64,000 nt of DNA from Ceriagrion tenellum (lineage: Eukaryota; Arthropoda; Insecta; Odonata; Coenagrionidae), in contig OY720634.1 in the NCBI GenBank assembly GCA_963169105.1, positions 154,821,584-154,885,583 on the forward strand, written 5' to 3'. Every line of letters starts with the position of its first letter. The first letter of the stretch is position 1. Shown here one piece after another: positions 47,921 to 58,233 of this stretch. Below the pieces are notes generated by a model that was given only the letters and a program-made list of their open reading frames with translations, had not been told where the DNA came from and ran no database searches. The position numbers and the translations under genes are program-made.

Positions 47921-48273
47921 CCCTTTGAGTGCCAACCGATTTTCTAGGTACTATGCTAAAATTGCCGAGGCATTTTTGCTGATTTTTCAGTAGTTTAGGA
48001 GAAAAATTATGTCTCAAATACAAGTGAAGGTAAGTATTAAAAAACTCATGGAAAACTTTATTATATATGGTTTCACCTTTTTTGTATATTCTTTGACGAT
48101 TTTTTTTACAAAATCTGCATCTGCATCTGCAATCTGCATTTAGGTGCCATCTGTGAACAATCAGTGAAATACCAGCATCTAAGAGTGACATTGCAGGAGG
48201 AGCGCTATCGCGCTTCTGGCACTTTTCACGAGAGACAGGAGGAGCGCGATAGCGCTCCCCGGCACTCTAAGGG
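47921..48273. mobile_element. piggyBac-like MITE with GCGCTATCGCGC blocks
   Basis: A 353 bp element between TTAA 47917-47920 and 48274-48277; ends CCCTTTGAGTGCC and GGCACTCTAAGGG. The other LINE B copy reads GGAATTAATGGGCGAGAATG (minus strand near 10345-10365), an empty site with one TTAA. The 3' part has GGAGGAGCGCTATCGCGCT and GGAGGAGCGCGATAGCGCT, two near-palindromes. TTAA plus a CCCTTTG start suggests the piggyBac group. No coding capacity. Confidence 0.92.
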
Positions 48274-48650
48274 TTAATGAACGAGAATGTAGGTAGGGAG
48301 CAGTGTGGCTTGACAAAAGAAAGGGGTACAAGAGAAGCCATTGCCCTATTAAGGATTATTGGGGAATGATATAGGGAAAGAGGAAAAGGAGTAACCCTCT
48401 GCTTTATATATTTGGAGAAGGCATTCGGCAGGGTAAAATGGGATAAGCTAATGGTAATTCTTAAAACAAAAGAAGTACGCGGGAAGGATAGGAGGCTGAT
48501 AAGGGCATTGCACAAGACCCGGAAGGTGGCCATTTAAGTTAATGGAAAATTGACAGAATGGATGGACCTAAGTGGAGGAGTAAGGCAAGCCCGCTGCCTT
48601 TCACCAAAAACATTCAATATCTACGTTGAGGAGATGGTCAGTAAAACCCA

Positions 48651-49736
48651 TGTCACACAACGGTGACATCGCCATGTTGGCTTTAGATCTCCCCACGTGG
48701 TTGTTCGTCGACAATAGTGGTCCGCCACACTTAGCCACTCCGTTTTGGTAGTGAACTCGAAAGGGATGGGGTGAACAATCGCCGGCATAAACATCGCGTT
48801 TGCCACAAAACAAAACCCACCAATCGGGAAGCGACGCCTCATCACATGACAAGGGGTGGGAGTAGAAAAGGACGCTGAGGACCAATAGAGAGGTCTCAAT
48901 CAAGGGGGAGTTAGCGGGCAGAGTTGAAAATGATAAGACGTGGAGGACTTAGCGATGAGAGTTGAAAGTGATGAGACGTGGAGGACTGGCCTGTGAGAAT
49001 TGAAAGGGATCAGACGTGGGGAAAATGCCTGGCAAAGTCTGGAAAATTAGACCGGGGAGTTTCTTGTGGCGCTGAGAATCAGGAAAAGACTGAGGAGGAG
49101 TTCCCGCCTACATTAAGCGTCTGCCCTGCAGTTTTCAGACGAGGTTTTTTTCTTCCACATCACTCGACGCGAGGAGATAGCCGCCTGTTTGGCCGAGGGA
49201 ACTTTCCAACCTGTGGCGTTCAGTTTGTGTCGTAACTATGATTTATTGTTTTGTTTTTCTGTGATCGTAAAAGATCCAGTGAATGACAATTTTATAACAC
49301 CTGCCCAGAGTAATTAACATTATTTTGTTTTTCTGTACATGAAAACTTAAATTATCAGTTCACAATATGTGGTGAAATACTGGGCCGAAAAGTGAACTAT
49401 TAATTCTTAAAAGGTGGTAATAAGAAAATAAGAGATATATTAAATGTCTTATATAAATTTAATATGAGTTAAATTATGATCACGACAAGGGTTTTCATCT
49501 GTTAAAGAAATATTTTGGTTTGTTGTTATTGATTGGTTGATTTCCATGTGTTTTATGTTATTAAACGTAACTCCAAATTTTAATTAGTCTCATGTTCTAT
49601 TTTGTTGAGTATAGCCGCATATATATAGTATGTGGTCATTTTATATGTATAAAATAAATTAGGGATATATATAACTGTGAGTGTTACATTTTGGCAATCA
49701 AAACATTGCATACATTAGGGGTAGTTTAGTGTTACA
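48651..49736. mobile_element. solo LTR, 1.09 kb
   Basis: Begins TGTCACACAACGGTGACATC and ends TTTAGTGTTACA (TG...CA), with flanks CCCA (48647-48650) and CCCT (49737-49740). LINE B copy 1 has one CCCT at the equivalent place (AAAACCCTAGAGAC), so a 4 bp duplication with one later change is supported. Only one LTR-like unit is present and no internal gag/pol, so it is a solo LTR left by recombination. It contains three 38 bp tandem units (48923-49036). Confidence 0.85.
48923..49036 (+). repeat. 38 bp tandem repeat, three units
   Basis: Units begin at 48923, 48961 and 48999 with GTTGAAAATGATAAGACGTG, GTTGAAAGTGATGAGACGTG, ATTGAAAGGGATCAGACGTG. Inside the solo LTR; such arrays in LTRs are often enhancer-like, which is inference here. 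Confidence 0.88.
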
Positions 49737-50196
49737 CCCTGGAGAATGGAAAAGAGATTACAATCGAAGGACGGGAGATTAAAAGCATCAGATTCGTTGA
49801 TGATATGGTGATCTTAGCCGATGACAACCAGGCACAGGTACAAGGAATGATAAAAAGTTTAGAGGAAACAATTAAAGACTATGGAATGAAAATACATGTT
49901 GGAAAAACGAAAGTTGTGAGAGTGAATGATGGAGGGAATGTGAATGTTGTGACAAATGATGGATAAATAGATAAGGTTAGAATGTATAGATATCTGGGGA
50001 GAACACTGACGGAAGATTGGAAGAGTGAGGTAGAGATAAAGTCAAGATTAGATATGGGGAAGGAAGCTGTTAATGAGAAGAGAAATGAGTTATGTAGCAG
50101 TATGGACCTAGAATTGAAAAAGAGACTGGTGAAATGTTAAATGGATGCGAAAGGTGGACCTAGGGAAGAAGATAGGAGGATAGGATCAATGCTTTA

Positions 50197-50540
50197 GAAT
50201 GATATGAATTTTATACATATTTAATTACTATATACAAGCATTCGTAGCAGATTCGTTAGGGTGGTTTTAGGTTTTAATTAGCAGGAACGGAGTGGACCCC
50301 GAGGGTTTCCTCGATGATTCGGGAATCGCTGGTAGGGTCCCGGTGACGATGGTCTTCTTCTTCCTGCCGACCACCACCCGACTGACACCTGCGTTGTCAT
50401 CTGGAGATTGACTTCGCAGGCGCCGCTGGTTGCTGGCCATCTTCTTTCTCTCCTGCAAGGATAAGTCTCGTTAAGACTTCGTTTTCGTTCCCTTCTCCTT
50501 CTCTTCTCTCCTCTCTCTCTCTTTTTCTCTTCTCCTCGTC
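50197..50540 (-). pseudogene. Penelope-like element 5' fragment, inverted
   Basis: The minus strand from 50540 gives a purine-rich leader, then an ATG frame (50458-50267) with MASNQRRLRSQSPDD and RKKKTIVTGTLPAIPES, ending at about 50267. I read this as the 5' leader and start of a Penelope-like element because its upstream sequence (50541-50619) is an inverted copy of the 3' end of the element at 51778-51857. The peptide itself has no recognised domain. The first 70 bp are AT-rich filler. Confidence 0.5.
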
Positions 50541-50619
50541 GTGTCTGGGATGTGGGCCTCCTTATATAGTGCTTAGCGGGCCGGTCAACCAGGGGAGGTG
50601 TCACCTGATTGGTCGAAAT
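50541..50619 (-). repeat. Penelope-like terminal repeat (pLTR), left, inverted
   Basis: Inverted match to 51778-51857: GTCTGGGATGT, TATATAGTGCTTAGCGGGCC, CCAGGGGAGGTGT, TGATTGGTCGAAATTT. Contains CTATATAA on the minus strand, a possible TATA element for the inverted leader. Confidence 0.85.
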
Positions 50620-51742
50620 TTGACAAAGACACGGTGATACTCTTTCATCACGTGCTGACCACCACGTACTTCAAATACGACGGAGGTTATTATGAACAAA
50701 CAGACGGGGTGGCAATGGGCTCACCGCTCTCTCCAGTGATTGCCAATTTCTTCATGGAAGACTTTGAGGAAAAGGCTTTCTCCTCAGCTCTTCTACGGCC
50801 CAAATGCTTCTACCGATACGTAGTCGACACCATCGTTGTGTGGCCTCATGGACCCGTTACTCTCAGCCTCTTCCTCGACCACATGAAGGGTCAAAATCCG
50901 AACATCCAGTTCACCTTGGAGACGGAGAAAAACAAGAGGATGCCATTTCTTGATATCCTCATCCTTCGCAAGGAAGATGGTAGTTGGGGCCACAGCGTCT
51001 ACAGGAAGCCTACTCACACTGACCTCTATCTCAATGGATGGAGCCATTACCACTCTTCGCAGAAAGCGGCGGTTTTATCCACCCTGATCCGTCTAGCCAA
51101 AGCCATTTCCGACCCGGAGAGTCTTCCCAAGGAGATACAGCACCTAAAGAGGACCTTCCATCAGAATGGTTACAATGGCAAGGAAGTCTCTTTGGCCCTG
51201 AAAAGGGCCTTCATGACACGGGACACCATGACTGAAGAAGAATGTCGAAAACCACTTGTCTACCTACCGGGTAGGCAAGTGGTACCTGGGTACTGAGGGC
51301 TGGCCTACCCTTCGTCTCCACGGTCTCAGGCAAAATTGATAGGATCCTCCGGAGATACGATATCGAGTCATATTTTCGCCCACCCTCCAAACTTAGGAAC
51401 CAACTCGTCACGGCCAAGGACCCCTGTAGCCTCCAGACACCAGGTATCTACGAGATACCATGCGCATGCGGCCTGGTGTATGTGGGAGAGACGGGAAGGA
51501 CCATCGCCACAAAGGTCAAAAACCATAAACGGAATTTAAGGCTCGGCCAACCTGAGAAGTCAGCCATGGCCGACCACAGCATCTCCCACGACCATGTCAT
51601 CTGCTGGGAGTAGACGAAGGGTCTCTGCCGTATTGATAAATTTTGGGAAAGGCTGACGAGGGAGGCCATAGAAATACGAATGAAGAAGACCATCTATCGA
51701 GACGCTGGATACTCACTCAGCAACTCGTGGAATCAGTGCTGA
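50598..51742 (+). pseudogene. Penelope-like RT and GIY-YIG endonuclease, broken
   Basis: Penelope-like elements encode one protein with a telomerase-related RT and a C-terminal GIY-YIG endonuclease. The open frame 50598-51296 (232 codons, opening at GTG; homology starts near 50622) shows YFKYDGGYYEQTDGVAMGSP, LSPVIANFFMEDFEEKAF, RYVVDTIVVWPHG, MPFLDILI, and WGHSVYRKPTHTDLYLNGW, typical of the class. The usual YVDD is YVVD: codon 50823-50825 is GTC where Asp is expected, removing a metal ligand. A frameshift near 51290 moves the frame. There follow SGKIDRILRRYDIES, FRPPSKLRNQL, then PGIYEIPCACGLVYVGETGR (GIY at 51443, YVG at 51479), a TAG at 51611 and a last stop at 51740. The N-terminal third of the RT is missing. 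Dead copy. Confidence 0.95.
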
Positions 51743-51777
51743 GGAGCATCGGAGAAGCCCGGGAAAAAAGACGGGAA

Positions 51778-51857
51778 AATTTCGACCAATCAGGACACAC
51801 CTCCCCTGGCTGACCGGCCCGCTAAGCACTATATAACGAGGACAACATCCCAGACAC
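51778..51857 (+). repeat. Penelope-like terminal repeat (pLTR), right
   Basis: Downstream of the endonuclease frame: AATTTCGACCAATCAGG, CCTCCCCTGGCTGACC, GGCCCGCTAAGCACTATATA, CATCCCAGACAC. Inverted with respect to 50541-50619. Confidence 0.85.
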
Positions 51858-51865
51858 AACATGCC

Positions 51866-51897
51866 CTGAGGATGATGGACGACTCGTCCATCGAAAC
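51866..51897 (+). ncRNA. hammerhead-like motif of Penelope-like element
   Basis: CTGAGGA (51866-51872), a stem GATGGAC / GTCCATC closed by a five-base loop, then GAAAC (51893-51897). Penelope-like elements are known to carry hammerhead ribozyme motifs in their terminal repeats. The core order CTGANGA-stem-GAAA is present, but the base after CTGAGGA is T and is unpaired, so activity is doubtful. Confidence 0.5.
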
Positions 51898-51984
51898 GTC
51901 GACAGAAATGGAGAACCTGACCCGGTGGAAAACCCGATCAATCTTCCACGACATAGTTCACCGGGAAAACCTTCGATCATTCTT

Positions 51985-52530
51985 AAAGAGAGGCGCTACT
52001 TCGCTGTGGTTAGGCCACACCTAAAATACGCAGTGAGCATTTGGGACCCTGGTCAAATAGATTTAATAAAAAAATTATAAAATGCAAAGGAAAGCAGCGC
52101 GATTCGTTAAATACTGATACGGGCGTAGATATAGCGTCTCACAACTTTTAGAGGGATTAAGGTGGGAGCCCCTAGAGACTCGGAGGCTGCACGCTAAGCT
52201 TAGGTTGCTTGATATATTGAGAATTAATATTTTTCAGAGCGACATAGAGAATATTATCATGAAGCTTCACTACATCTCTAGGTTTGACAGATGAGATAAA
52301 ATAAGAGAGATACACTGCCGAACAGATAGGTACAAAAACTCGTTCTTTCCGCCAGCAATATGCGACCACAATAAAAATTAAGCTGCTCTTAATACACTCC
52401 TCTGATTCATGTCACCATTGCATCTCAAAAACAAACAAACACCTTTACACGGCTGATGACCTAACACCCCCTGCCACATGCCCATGCGGTGGCTCGTGGG
52501 GTATTGTGTTGATGTAGATGTAAGGTAGAG
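51985..52530 (+). pseudogene. LINE family C 3' end, copy 3
   Basis: The plus strand translates, with stops, as RRYFAVVRPHLKYAVSIWDP-like sequence (from 51990), then WEPLETRRLHAKLRLLD-like, and NSFFPPAICDHNK, the conserved C-terminal region of CR1/jockey-type LINE RT (L.RPHLEYA..VWDP; FFPRTI.DWN.LP). It ends with GTTGATGTAGATGTA at 52512-52527. It begins about 85 bp after the Penelope-like motif, so two truncated retroelements lie adjacent. Confidence 0.85.
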
Positions 52531-53184
52531 TCTCCTCTTGTCCTCTCCAAAGCCGGGACCCGCACGCAAAACTGGCACATCCGGCATGGGCAGGTAAGTC
52601 TCCGCGGTGCTCGAGAAGGCCGCTACACTATGATAGTTCGACCTTCTCTTCTAACAATATAACGCTAAAAAGCTGTATCTATAGTCGCACATTCTTTGAT
52701 TGTACTTGTGTTGGCATCATTATTTAAAGTCGATCTTAAATTTTCCTGTATGCATTTAATTGTGGCAAGCGAAGTTGCATTAGGAAAATTTGCATTGAAA
52801 GAAACAAACTAAGATTTCGGTGATTTTCTTGAAGCGCTCTCTATTCTGATTCATCGCATGGGGTTAAATGAAACAAAAAGGATGTTCAATTTCATGAAGA
52901 TTTTCATTTGTCACAGTTTCAATGAAAACGATAACTCCTTAAAGACCTTTCGCTGTTAAGTGACGTGCTAATTATGAGTCCCGCAGGTGGGTGTAGTATC
53001 ACACTATTTAGGCTTTCATTAAATATCTCCCGATACATGTAACGTGTTTTTCTAAAAAATGCGCAATTTTAGCATTAGCTTTCATGTTTACTTAACTTCT
53101 TAATTTCAACGCTCGGAAGAGCACAACCATAATCATAATTACTGATATTTCCCTATAATCGCTGCAGTCATGTAACATGCGACT
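52531..53184. other. no gene recognised
   Basis: AT-rich; nothing assignable. Confidence 0.5.
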
Positions 53185-53194
53185 GCATCGTTCA

Positions 53195-53500
53195 GTTGGA
53201 TTGGATGTTAGGGGAGGCGACCGACAGCTAAGGTCATTTGCGCCATAGGGGACAGCTATGGGAGGAAGGGTGGATAGAAACCCGGCGTCGGAATAAGCCC
53301 CCTCGTAACAATAGGCACCCACGGGACCACGGTTAAACGTCTCATCCGCCAGAAGGAGTACTGTACTTAAATTGCCCTCCACAAGACACTCAAGTAGGGA
53401 TCGAGTTTTCTCTGAAAAACATCCGCCTCTGCAGGGATTTGAACCCTGGCCATTCGTATGGTTAGCCAGTACTCCAGCCACCACACCAACCCGATCCCCA
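53195..53500 (-). mobile_element. SINE A, full length
   Basis: A 306 bp minus-strand copy with perfect 10 bp duplication GCATCGTTCA (53185-53194 and 53501-53510). Box B appears as GGGATTTGAACCC on the plus strand. A perfect duplication suggests it is one of the younger insertions in the window. Confidence 0.95.
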
Positions 53501-53510
53501 GCATCGTTCA

Positions 53511-54668
53511 ACCCCTCCATTTAGATGGAAGAAAGATTCCGTGCGAATCACTAGCAGTACTCCAGAAATCTCAGGCTGAGGTTAAAACTGAATCACGAAA
53601 ACATCTCCCTGAATCATCCTTTGTGTCGACTGCTTCACATTATTTCGTATACGAGTTGAGACTGGTAACGTCCACCTGTCCACATCACGTCACTTGTTTG
53701 AATGGAGAGACGCCAGACAATGATTGCTGAGTTTGATAAATCAGGAAGCGTTTACTGTCAAAATTATCATAATCGTGATTCCTGTGTAAAACAAATCTCT
53801 GAAAAAACAACTTTTGAAGTCTTCCAACGGAGTGCTTTCAATCATAAGACTGGGCTGTTAGCTTGATTGGTGCCTCTAAAACAGTAGTTTTCTCTTCATG
53901 ATTCCACTTTTGAACAATCGCTTCTTTTTTCTCGACCTCATTACAGATTTCAGAACCGTGTGGCACGTTTCTATGAGAGAACACTAAATACCAACTCAAA
54001 GGAGCAAACTACCGCTCATTCGACTCAAATGAGGCTTGACAATGGCTGAGTTAGTTGCGAAGCTGCGGATACTCACGGCATCTCAGATCGGGAAAATGCA
54101 CTCGCTAATTATTGAGGGCAGTGACGCTTAGAAAAATACATATTCAAGAGGGACGACAAAAATGTCGTCAGACATATACAGGTGGTGTTCGTAACATCCC
54201 ACTTTAATCTTCGCGAAATATAAATGGACCTGGCTTTCCCTGCGGTTGTTGCTCTGGGGATGGTGCAAATGAACTTTATAATTATTCTCACCGCCGCTGC
54301 AGTTGCTTTCACCAATCAACTTAGAGCGACTTTAGAAATTACACAAATGGTGGTAAATAAATACAGGTGGTGAATGAATGTAGGTGCTTAAATGCTTACC
54401 TGTCAATCTTAAGACTAAAATGAAATTGCTCAATGAAATGTTCTGTATTTTTACGTATTTTTCTACCACTTTCTCTGCGTCCTTAGACCGCATTTCATTA
54501 ATGCTAATGGTTGGTCTTGACAAAAAGTGAACTTTATTTTTACTTTTCCAGGATGACTCAATCCAATATTTCCACTTATCGACGTCAGATTCAACACAGG
54601 TAGATAATAATTCCAATTGCCCTTGAACTATTATTGATTCGGCGTTGTAAAGTTTACTCTCTGGTTTT
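53511..54668. other. no gene recognised
   Basis: Frames here (up to 94 codons) are short, on both strands, and without domains. Confidence 0.5.
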
Positions 54669-54677
54669 AGTAAATGA

Positions 54678-55414
54678 GGGGATCGGGTTGGTGTGGTGGC
54701 TAGGGTACTGGCTAACCATACGGGCGGTCAGGGTTCAAATCCCTGCAGAGGGGGATGTTTTTCAGAGAAAACCCGATCCCTACTTGAATGTCTTGTGGAG
54801 GGCACTGCAAGCACAGTACTCCGTCTGTCGGGTGAGACCCCCACCCTCGTCCTGTTGTGTCGATTTGACCACGCTCTTTTTGAGCTGATTCTCCCAGAAG
54901 TTGGGCCCATTTTTGTGTGTGAGTGAGTGATTTTGTGTGCTTGCGTCAATAACCGGGCATCCTTAACGGGGTCTCATCAGCCCCGTGAAGGATCCCAGGT
55001 TATAACCCAAACATCCTTAGCGGGGTCCCATTAGCCCTTGCAAAGGATCGTATTTGGTTGTATGTGTGCGTCTGTGTTTGGTCCCTGGCGAGGAAGTAAC
55101 ATTCCCGCAAACCAACACAGGAGGGTATTCTTGGTTGAGAGGCTGTGGTTGGTCTCTGCTGTGGTTTTCCCAGCATACCAAGACAGCAAATTTGGTGTTT
55201 ATTGACGAAGGGTGCCAATTGTTTACGGCTTTTGGAGATTTTCTGTCTTTTATTTCGGGTGAGACGTTAAGCCGTGGTCCCCTTGGCGCCTTTCGTTAAG
55301 AGCAGGCTAATGCCGACGCCGGGTTTCTATCCACCCTTCCTCCCTTACCTGTCCCGTGTGGCGCAAATTACCTTAGCTTTCAATCGCCTCCCCTAATATC
55401 CAATCCAATCCTGA
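54678..55414 (+). mobile_element. SINE A, split by a 417 bp insertion
   Basis: Plus-strand SINE with AGTAAATGA duplications (54669-54677 and 55415-55423). Head: GGTGTGGTGGCTAGGGTACT and box B GGGTTCAAATCCC. It runs to GTCGGGTGAGAC, is broken by the insertion, and continues from GTTAAGCCGTGGTCC to ATATCCAATCCAATCC. Joined length about 310 bp, the same as the other full copies. Confidence 0.92.
54839..55255. mobile_element. 417 bp insertion with 10 bp target duplication
   Basis: Bounded by CGGGTGAGAC at 54829-54838 and 55256-55265. It contains two related units, GCATCCTTAACGGGGTCTCA and ACATCCTTAGCGGGGTCCCA, each followed by an inverted partner (GCCCCGTGAAGGATCC; GCCCTTGCAAAGGATC), so each can fold. 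No box A/B, RT or terminal inverted repeat was found. The class is unknown; the duplication length fits LINE-mediated retroposition, possibly of a cellular transcript. Confidence 0.8.
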
Positions 55415-55423
55415 AGTAAATGA

Positions 55424-56862
55424 TTGAGGATATTGGTTTTTTGCATCAAATGTCGGTTGGAAAATCAAAATTCTTCTCCTGCCCCCCCCCCCCCTCTTCC
55501 CCCTCTGCCCCCCTCCCTTGATGGACGTATCACTTACCACATTATCGTACGAACACTTTTTAGAGCATTATTTAAAGACATTGTATGTGTTTTTCAATGT
55601 ATTTATCATGTGACCACGGATTGCCTGCGTCAACTGTCTATCGTTGTCATAACTGCCCCTGGAAGACATTGGCGCCATTGTCAGAAAAGTACAGAGAAGA
55701 GCGTTAGGGCACGTAAGAGCGCAAGGCCGTAAGAGCAGAGGGTGCTACTTATGTGAATTGGAACAAGGCTTAAGGGTTTGCATACAAATACATCGCCAAA
55801 GTTTTATGCTTAAGATTTTACAACATTTAAGAATGTTGGTGTTTTCGTAATTTTTAACTTCAGGATCTGTGGGAAAACTTAAGACGTATATTGATACTAA
55901 AAAAATTAATTTTCTCGAGTTTTGAGCAAAAAGACGAAAAATCCTTTTCCGTCCGAGGGCCGAAAGGAACGATGGACTAAAGGAACGAGCATGCGTGCAT
56001 CGTTGCTTCCCACGTCGCCTCGTCCGTTACACTCGGGTTCTCGACTCCATCCGTCGGAATGCAGGTGGGGGGCGCAACGTGCGGGTCCATCGCGAGACGA
56101 AAGGCGCCCTCCAGTGGAGCCGAGGCGGCGCACAGGGTTCCTCGGCCCATGTATTTCTGGGAGATGAAATGATTTTCTCAGATCACGTTTAAATTTGGTG
56201 TATATAAGTTTTCGGGATCGCTGAATACGATTATGATGCCAAAACAATTGAATTTTTCCATTAAATGCGAAAACTTGCGAAATGCATTTTTTGGAATGTT
56301 TGTGCGAATAGATTTTATTTACTGGAAATAGGACCAAATTAACAAATAAAACTAATATAGGCAAATTTCGGCAGACAATTATGAGTTTTTTAGTATTATT
56401 AGTGATGTTAGTTACACTTTCCAATTGATTTTTTAATGGAATCTCATGGAATGAGTGAACTTTTCACTAATTTTAATTATATTTCTCGCGGATTAAAGTT
56501 CTCTAATTTTCACGATTTTCAATTTGAAATCGCATATAATGACAACTTAACAATCAATTTTTACTTAAATAAATAAATAGTACTTACTTTCCGGAGATGA
56601 ATCTAGTTCTTTGACTTACAATGGATGTGAGAGTCTTCAATGTAAGCGACTCCGAAGTTAACGAGCATTTGACTTTCGATTATTAATAGAATGCATACCT
56701 TACCTGAGCGTTCTCTTCTATTACCTCTAACAGTAAAGGTGCGTGATACCGGTTCACGACCTTCGAATTCTGACGCGTCATCACTTACTCTATCCAAACG
56801 TACTGCACAAAAGATTTACCTGAATACTTCATTTTTCTTACCATGTCCCATTTTTCCATGTA
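55424..56862. other. no gene recognised
   Basis: Contains a C-rich run at 55471-55492 and a 172-codon minus-strand frame (56424-55906) whose N-half is hydrophobic and AT-rich and C-half Arg/Pro-rich. I see no domain and no start context, and the composition shift inside it suggests chance. Confidence 0.4.
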
Positions 56863-57197
56863 CAGTAGACCCTCGCTTTACGATATCAATCCGTTCCGGA
56901 GGACCGATCGTTAAGCGAATTACATCGTATGTTGAATCGGCTTTATTTCCGGACGACGAATCCGTTGAAAGAGCATCAGTGCCAATCCATTCATTGTACG
57001 CGTCAGAGCCAATGCATACGAAATATCCTGGATTAAAATTATTTAAAATAATATTAAACCGACATTTAAAACGCTATCGACATTTAAAGGAAAATCGGAA
57101 AAATGTGAAATTTTAAAAAGCGCGCGCAAAATCAGCTCAGATCGTAGGTCGAATCCATAGTAAGTCGGACCCATCGTAAAGCGGGATCCATCTGCTG
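56863..57197 (-). mobile_element. MITE deleted from the Tigger element
   Basis: Begins CAGTAGACCCTCGCTTTACG after TA (56861-56862) and ends AAGCGGGATCCATCTGCTG before TA (57198-57199). Its left 240 bp is the inverted copy of 26850-27043 (GGAGGACCGATCGTTAAGCG region), and its right 110 bp the inverted copy of 22708-22800 (AAAATCAGCTCAGATCGTAG). The entire transposase region is missing, so it is an internal-deletion derivative able only to use another copy's transposase. Confidence 0.92.
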
Positions 57198-57199
57198 TA

Positions 57200-57620
57200 C
57201 TGGGACCAATGTGCGGCGTAGCCCGCGGCGACTGTCTCTTCTCTCGCTCACTCTGTCTCTTTATTCCTCTCAGGAGGAACACTCTGTCTCTCTCTCCACA
57301 CTCCCCCGCCCCCAAACGACCACGACCCCGAAGAAGCGCCCTCATCCCATCTCCAAACCGATCCGTTCCCAAGACCGTTCCTCGCCACCAAAATCTCCCA
57401 TCCGCGGTCGTCACCCGCCTCAACGAGGTCTCTCAAAAGTCGTTAACGGTCCAGGCGTCTCTCCCTCCCTCTTCGTATTTCCACCCTCTCTCTCTCCCCT
57501 TCCTCTCCCTCTCCAAAAGCCTCGGTGATTTGTCATCGCTTGGCGGCGCCAAGGTGGGACGGACGGATCTTTCGGGTCGGAGAGGGAAAAAGGAAGAGAA
57601 TTGAAGCTGACAATCGTCGT
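57200..57620. other. GC- and CT-rich stretch
   Basis: Plus-strand pyrimidine-rich (TCTCTCTC, CCCCCGCCCCC) with frames open on both strands, up to 131 codons (57209-57604), Ser/Pro/Arg-rich with no domain. Compositional, or possibly a 5' untranslated or promoter segment of an unseen gene. Confidence 0.35.
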
Positions 57621-58233
57621 CTTTCCTATTCACTCCAAAGCGTACCAATATAAAAGTGACTGGAGGGAACACGAACATGGGAGATTACTCAAACTAAAGG
57701 TCGGTCACTGATATTCATGCACGACCGATGTTCTTTCAATGTCTCTTTCCAAAACATGAAGCGCACGAAAACTGGTTTTGACGCAGAAAGCATGTTCTGA
57801 ATTGACCGAAAGAGGCTAATATTCTCTTCTAAGGAGAATACCGCTTCGGTAGATTTTGAAACTATATTTCACAAACAAATAGTCATGCGATTTTAATCCA
57901 ACTATGCATGGAAATTTCCATCAATATATCGTTGGTTTTATGGTTAAGGAATCAGTCCTATAAAATTTCATTCTTGGCGTCGTAATTTTGTGAAACCTTT
58001 TAAAATAGAAACAGAAGAATCCTAGGCTCTCTTTTAGAATCGGTGGCAATCGCGCTGTTCTCCTAAAAAGCGTATAAAGGTCGAGTAACCCGCCTTTTAG
58101 GCGCTCCTTAGGCGCTATTTGGAAGAGAATCGCGAAAGCTTTCGCGCCATCCAGAACAACAGTCAGGGAACATACAAGTTACTATCAATATACAAGATAG
58201 TCGAAGAATTGACTTTGTGGAATTAAAACATTG
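57621..58233. other. no gene recognised
   Basis: AT-rich; no assignable feature. Confidence 0.45.

Larger units (their letters stand above)
47585..50196 (+). pseudogene. LINE family B, copy 2, interrupted twice
   Basis: The plus-strand counterpart of 9060-12670. 47620-47920: SEVVQAMKSMKNGKA, then IWPDDFAKIPIL, RIISLISHAAKIFLTVLNLRL. After the 353 bp MITE, 48278-48640: REQCGLTKERGTREAIALLR, TLCFIYLEKAFGRVKW, DLSGGVRQARCLSP, FNIYVEEMV. After the solo LTR, 49741-50196: GREIKSIRFVDDMVILADD with both catalytic aspartates, KTKVVRVNDGG, then the C-terminal part, truncated at about 50196 where WTLGRR-like sequence ends. Several stops are present. Comparison with copy 1 gives the empty sites of both insertions. 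Confidence 0.9.

Noticed and set aside
55906..56424. 172-codon minus-strand frame as a gene
   Set aside because: No recognisable domain, abrupt composition change in the middle and no supporting context.
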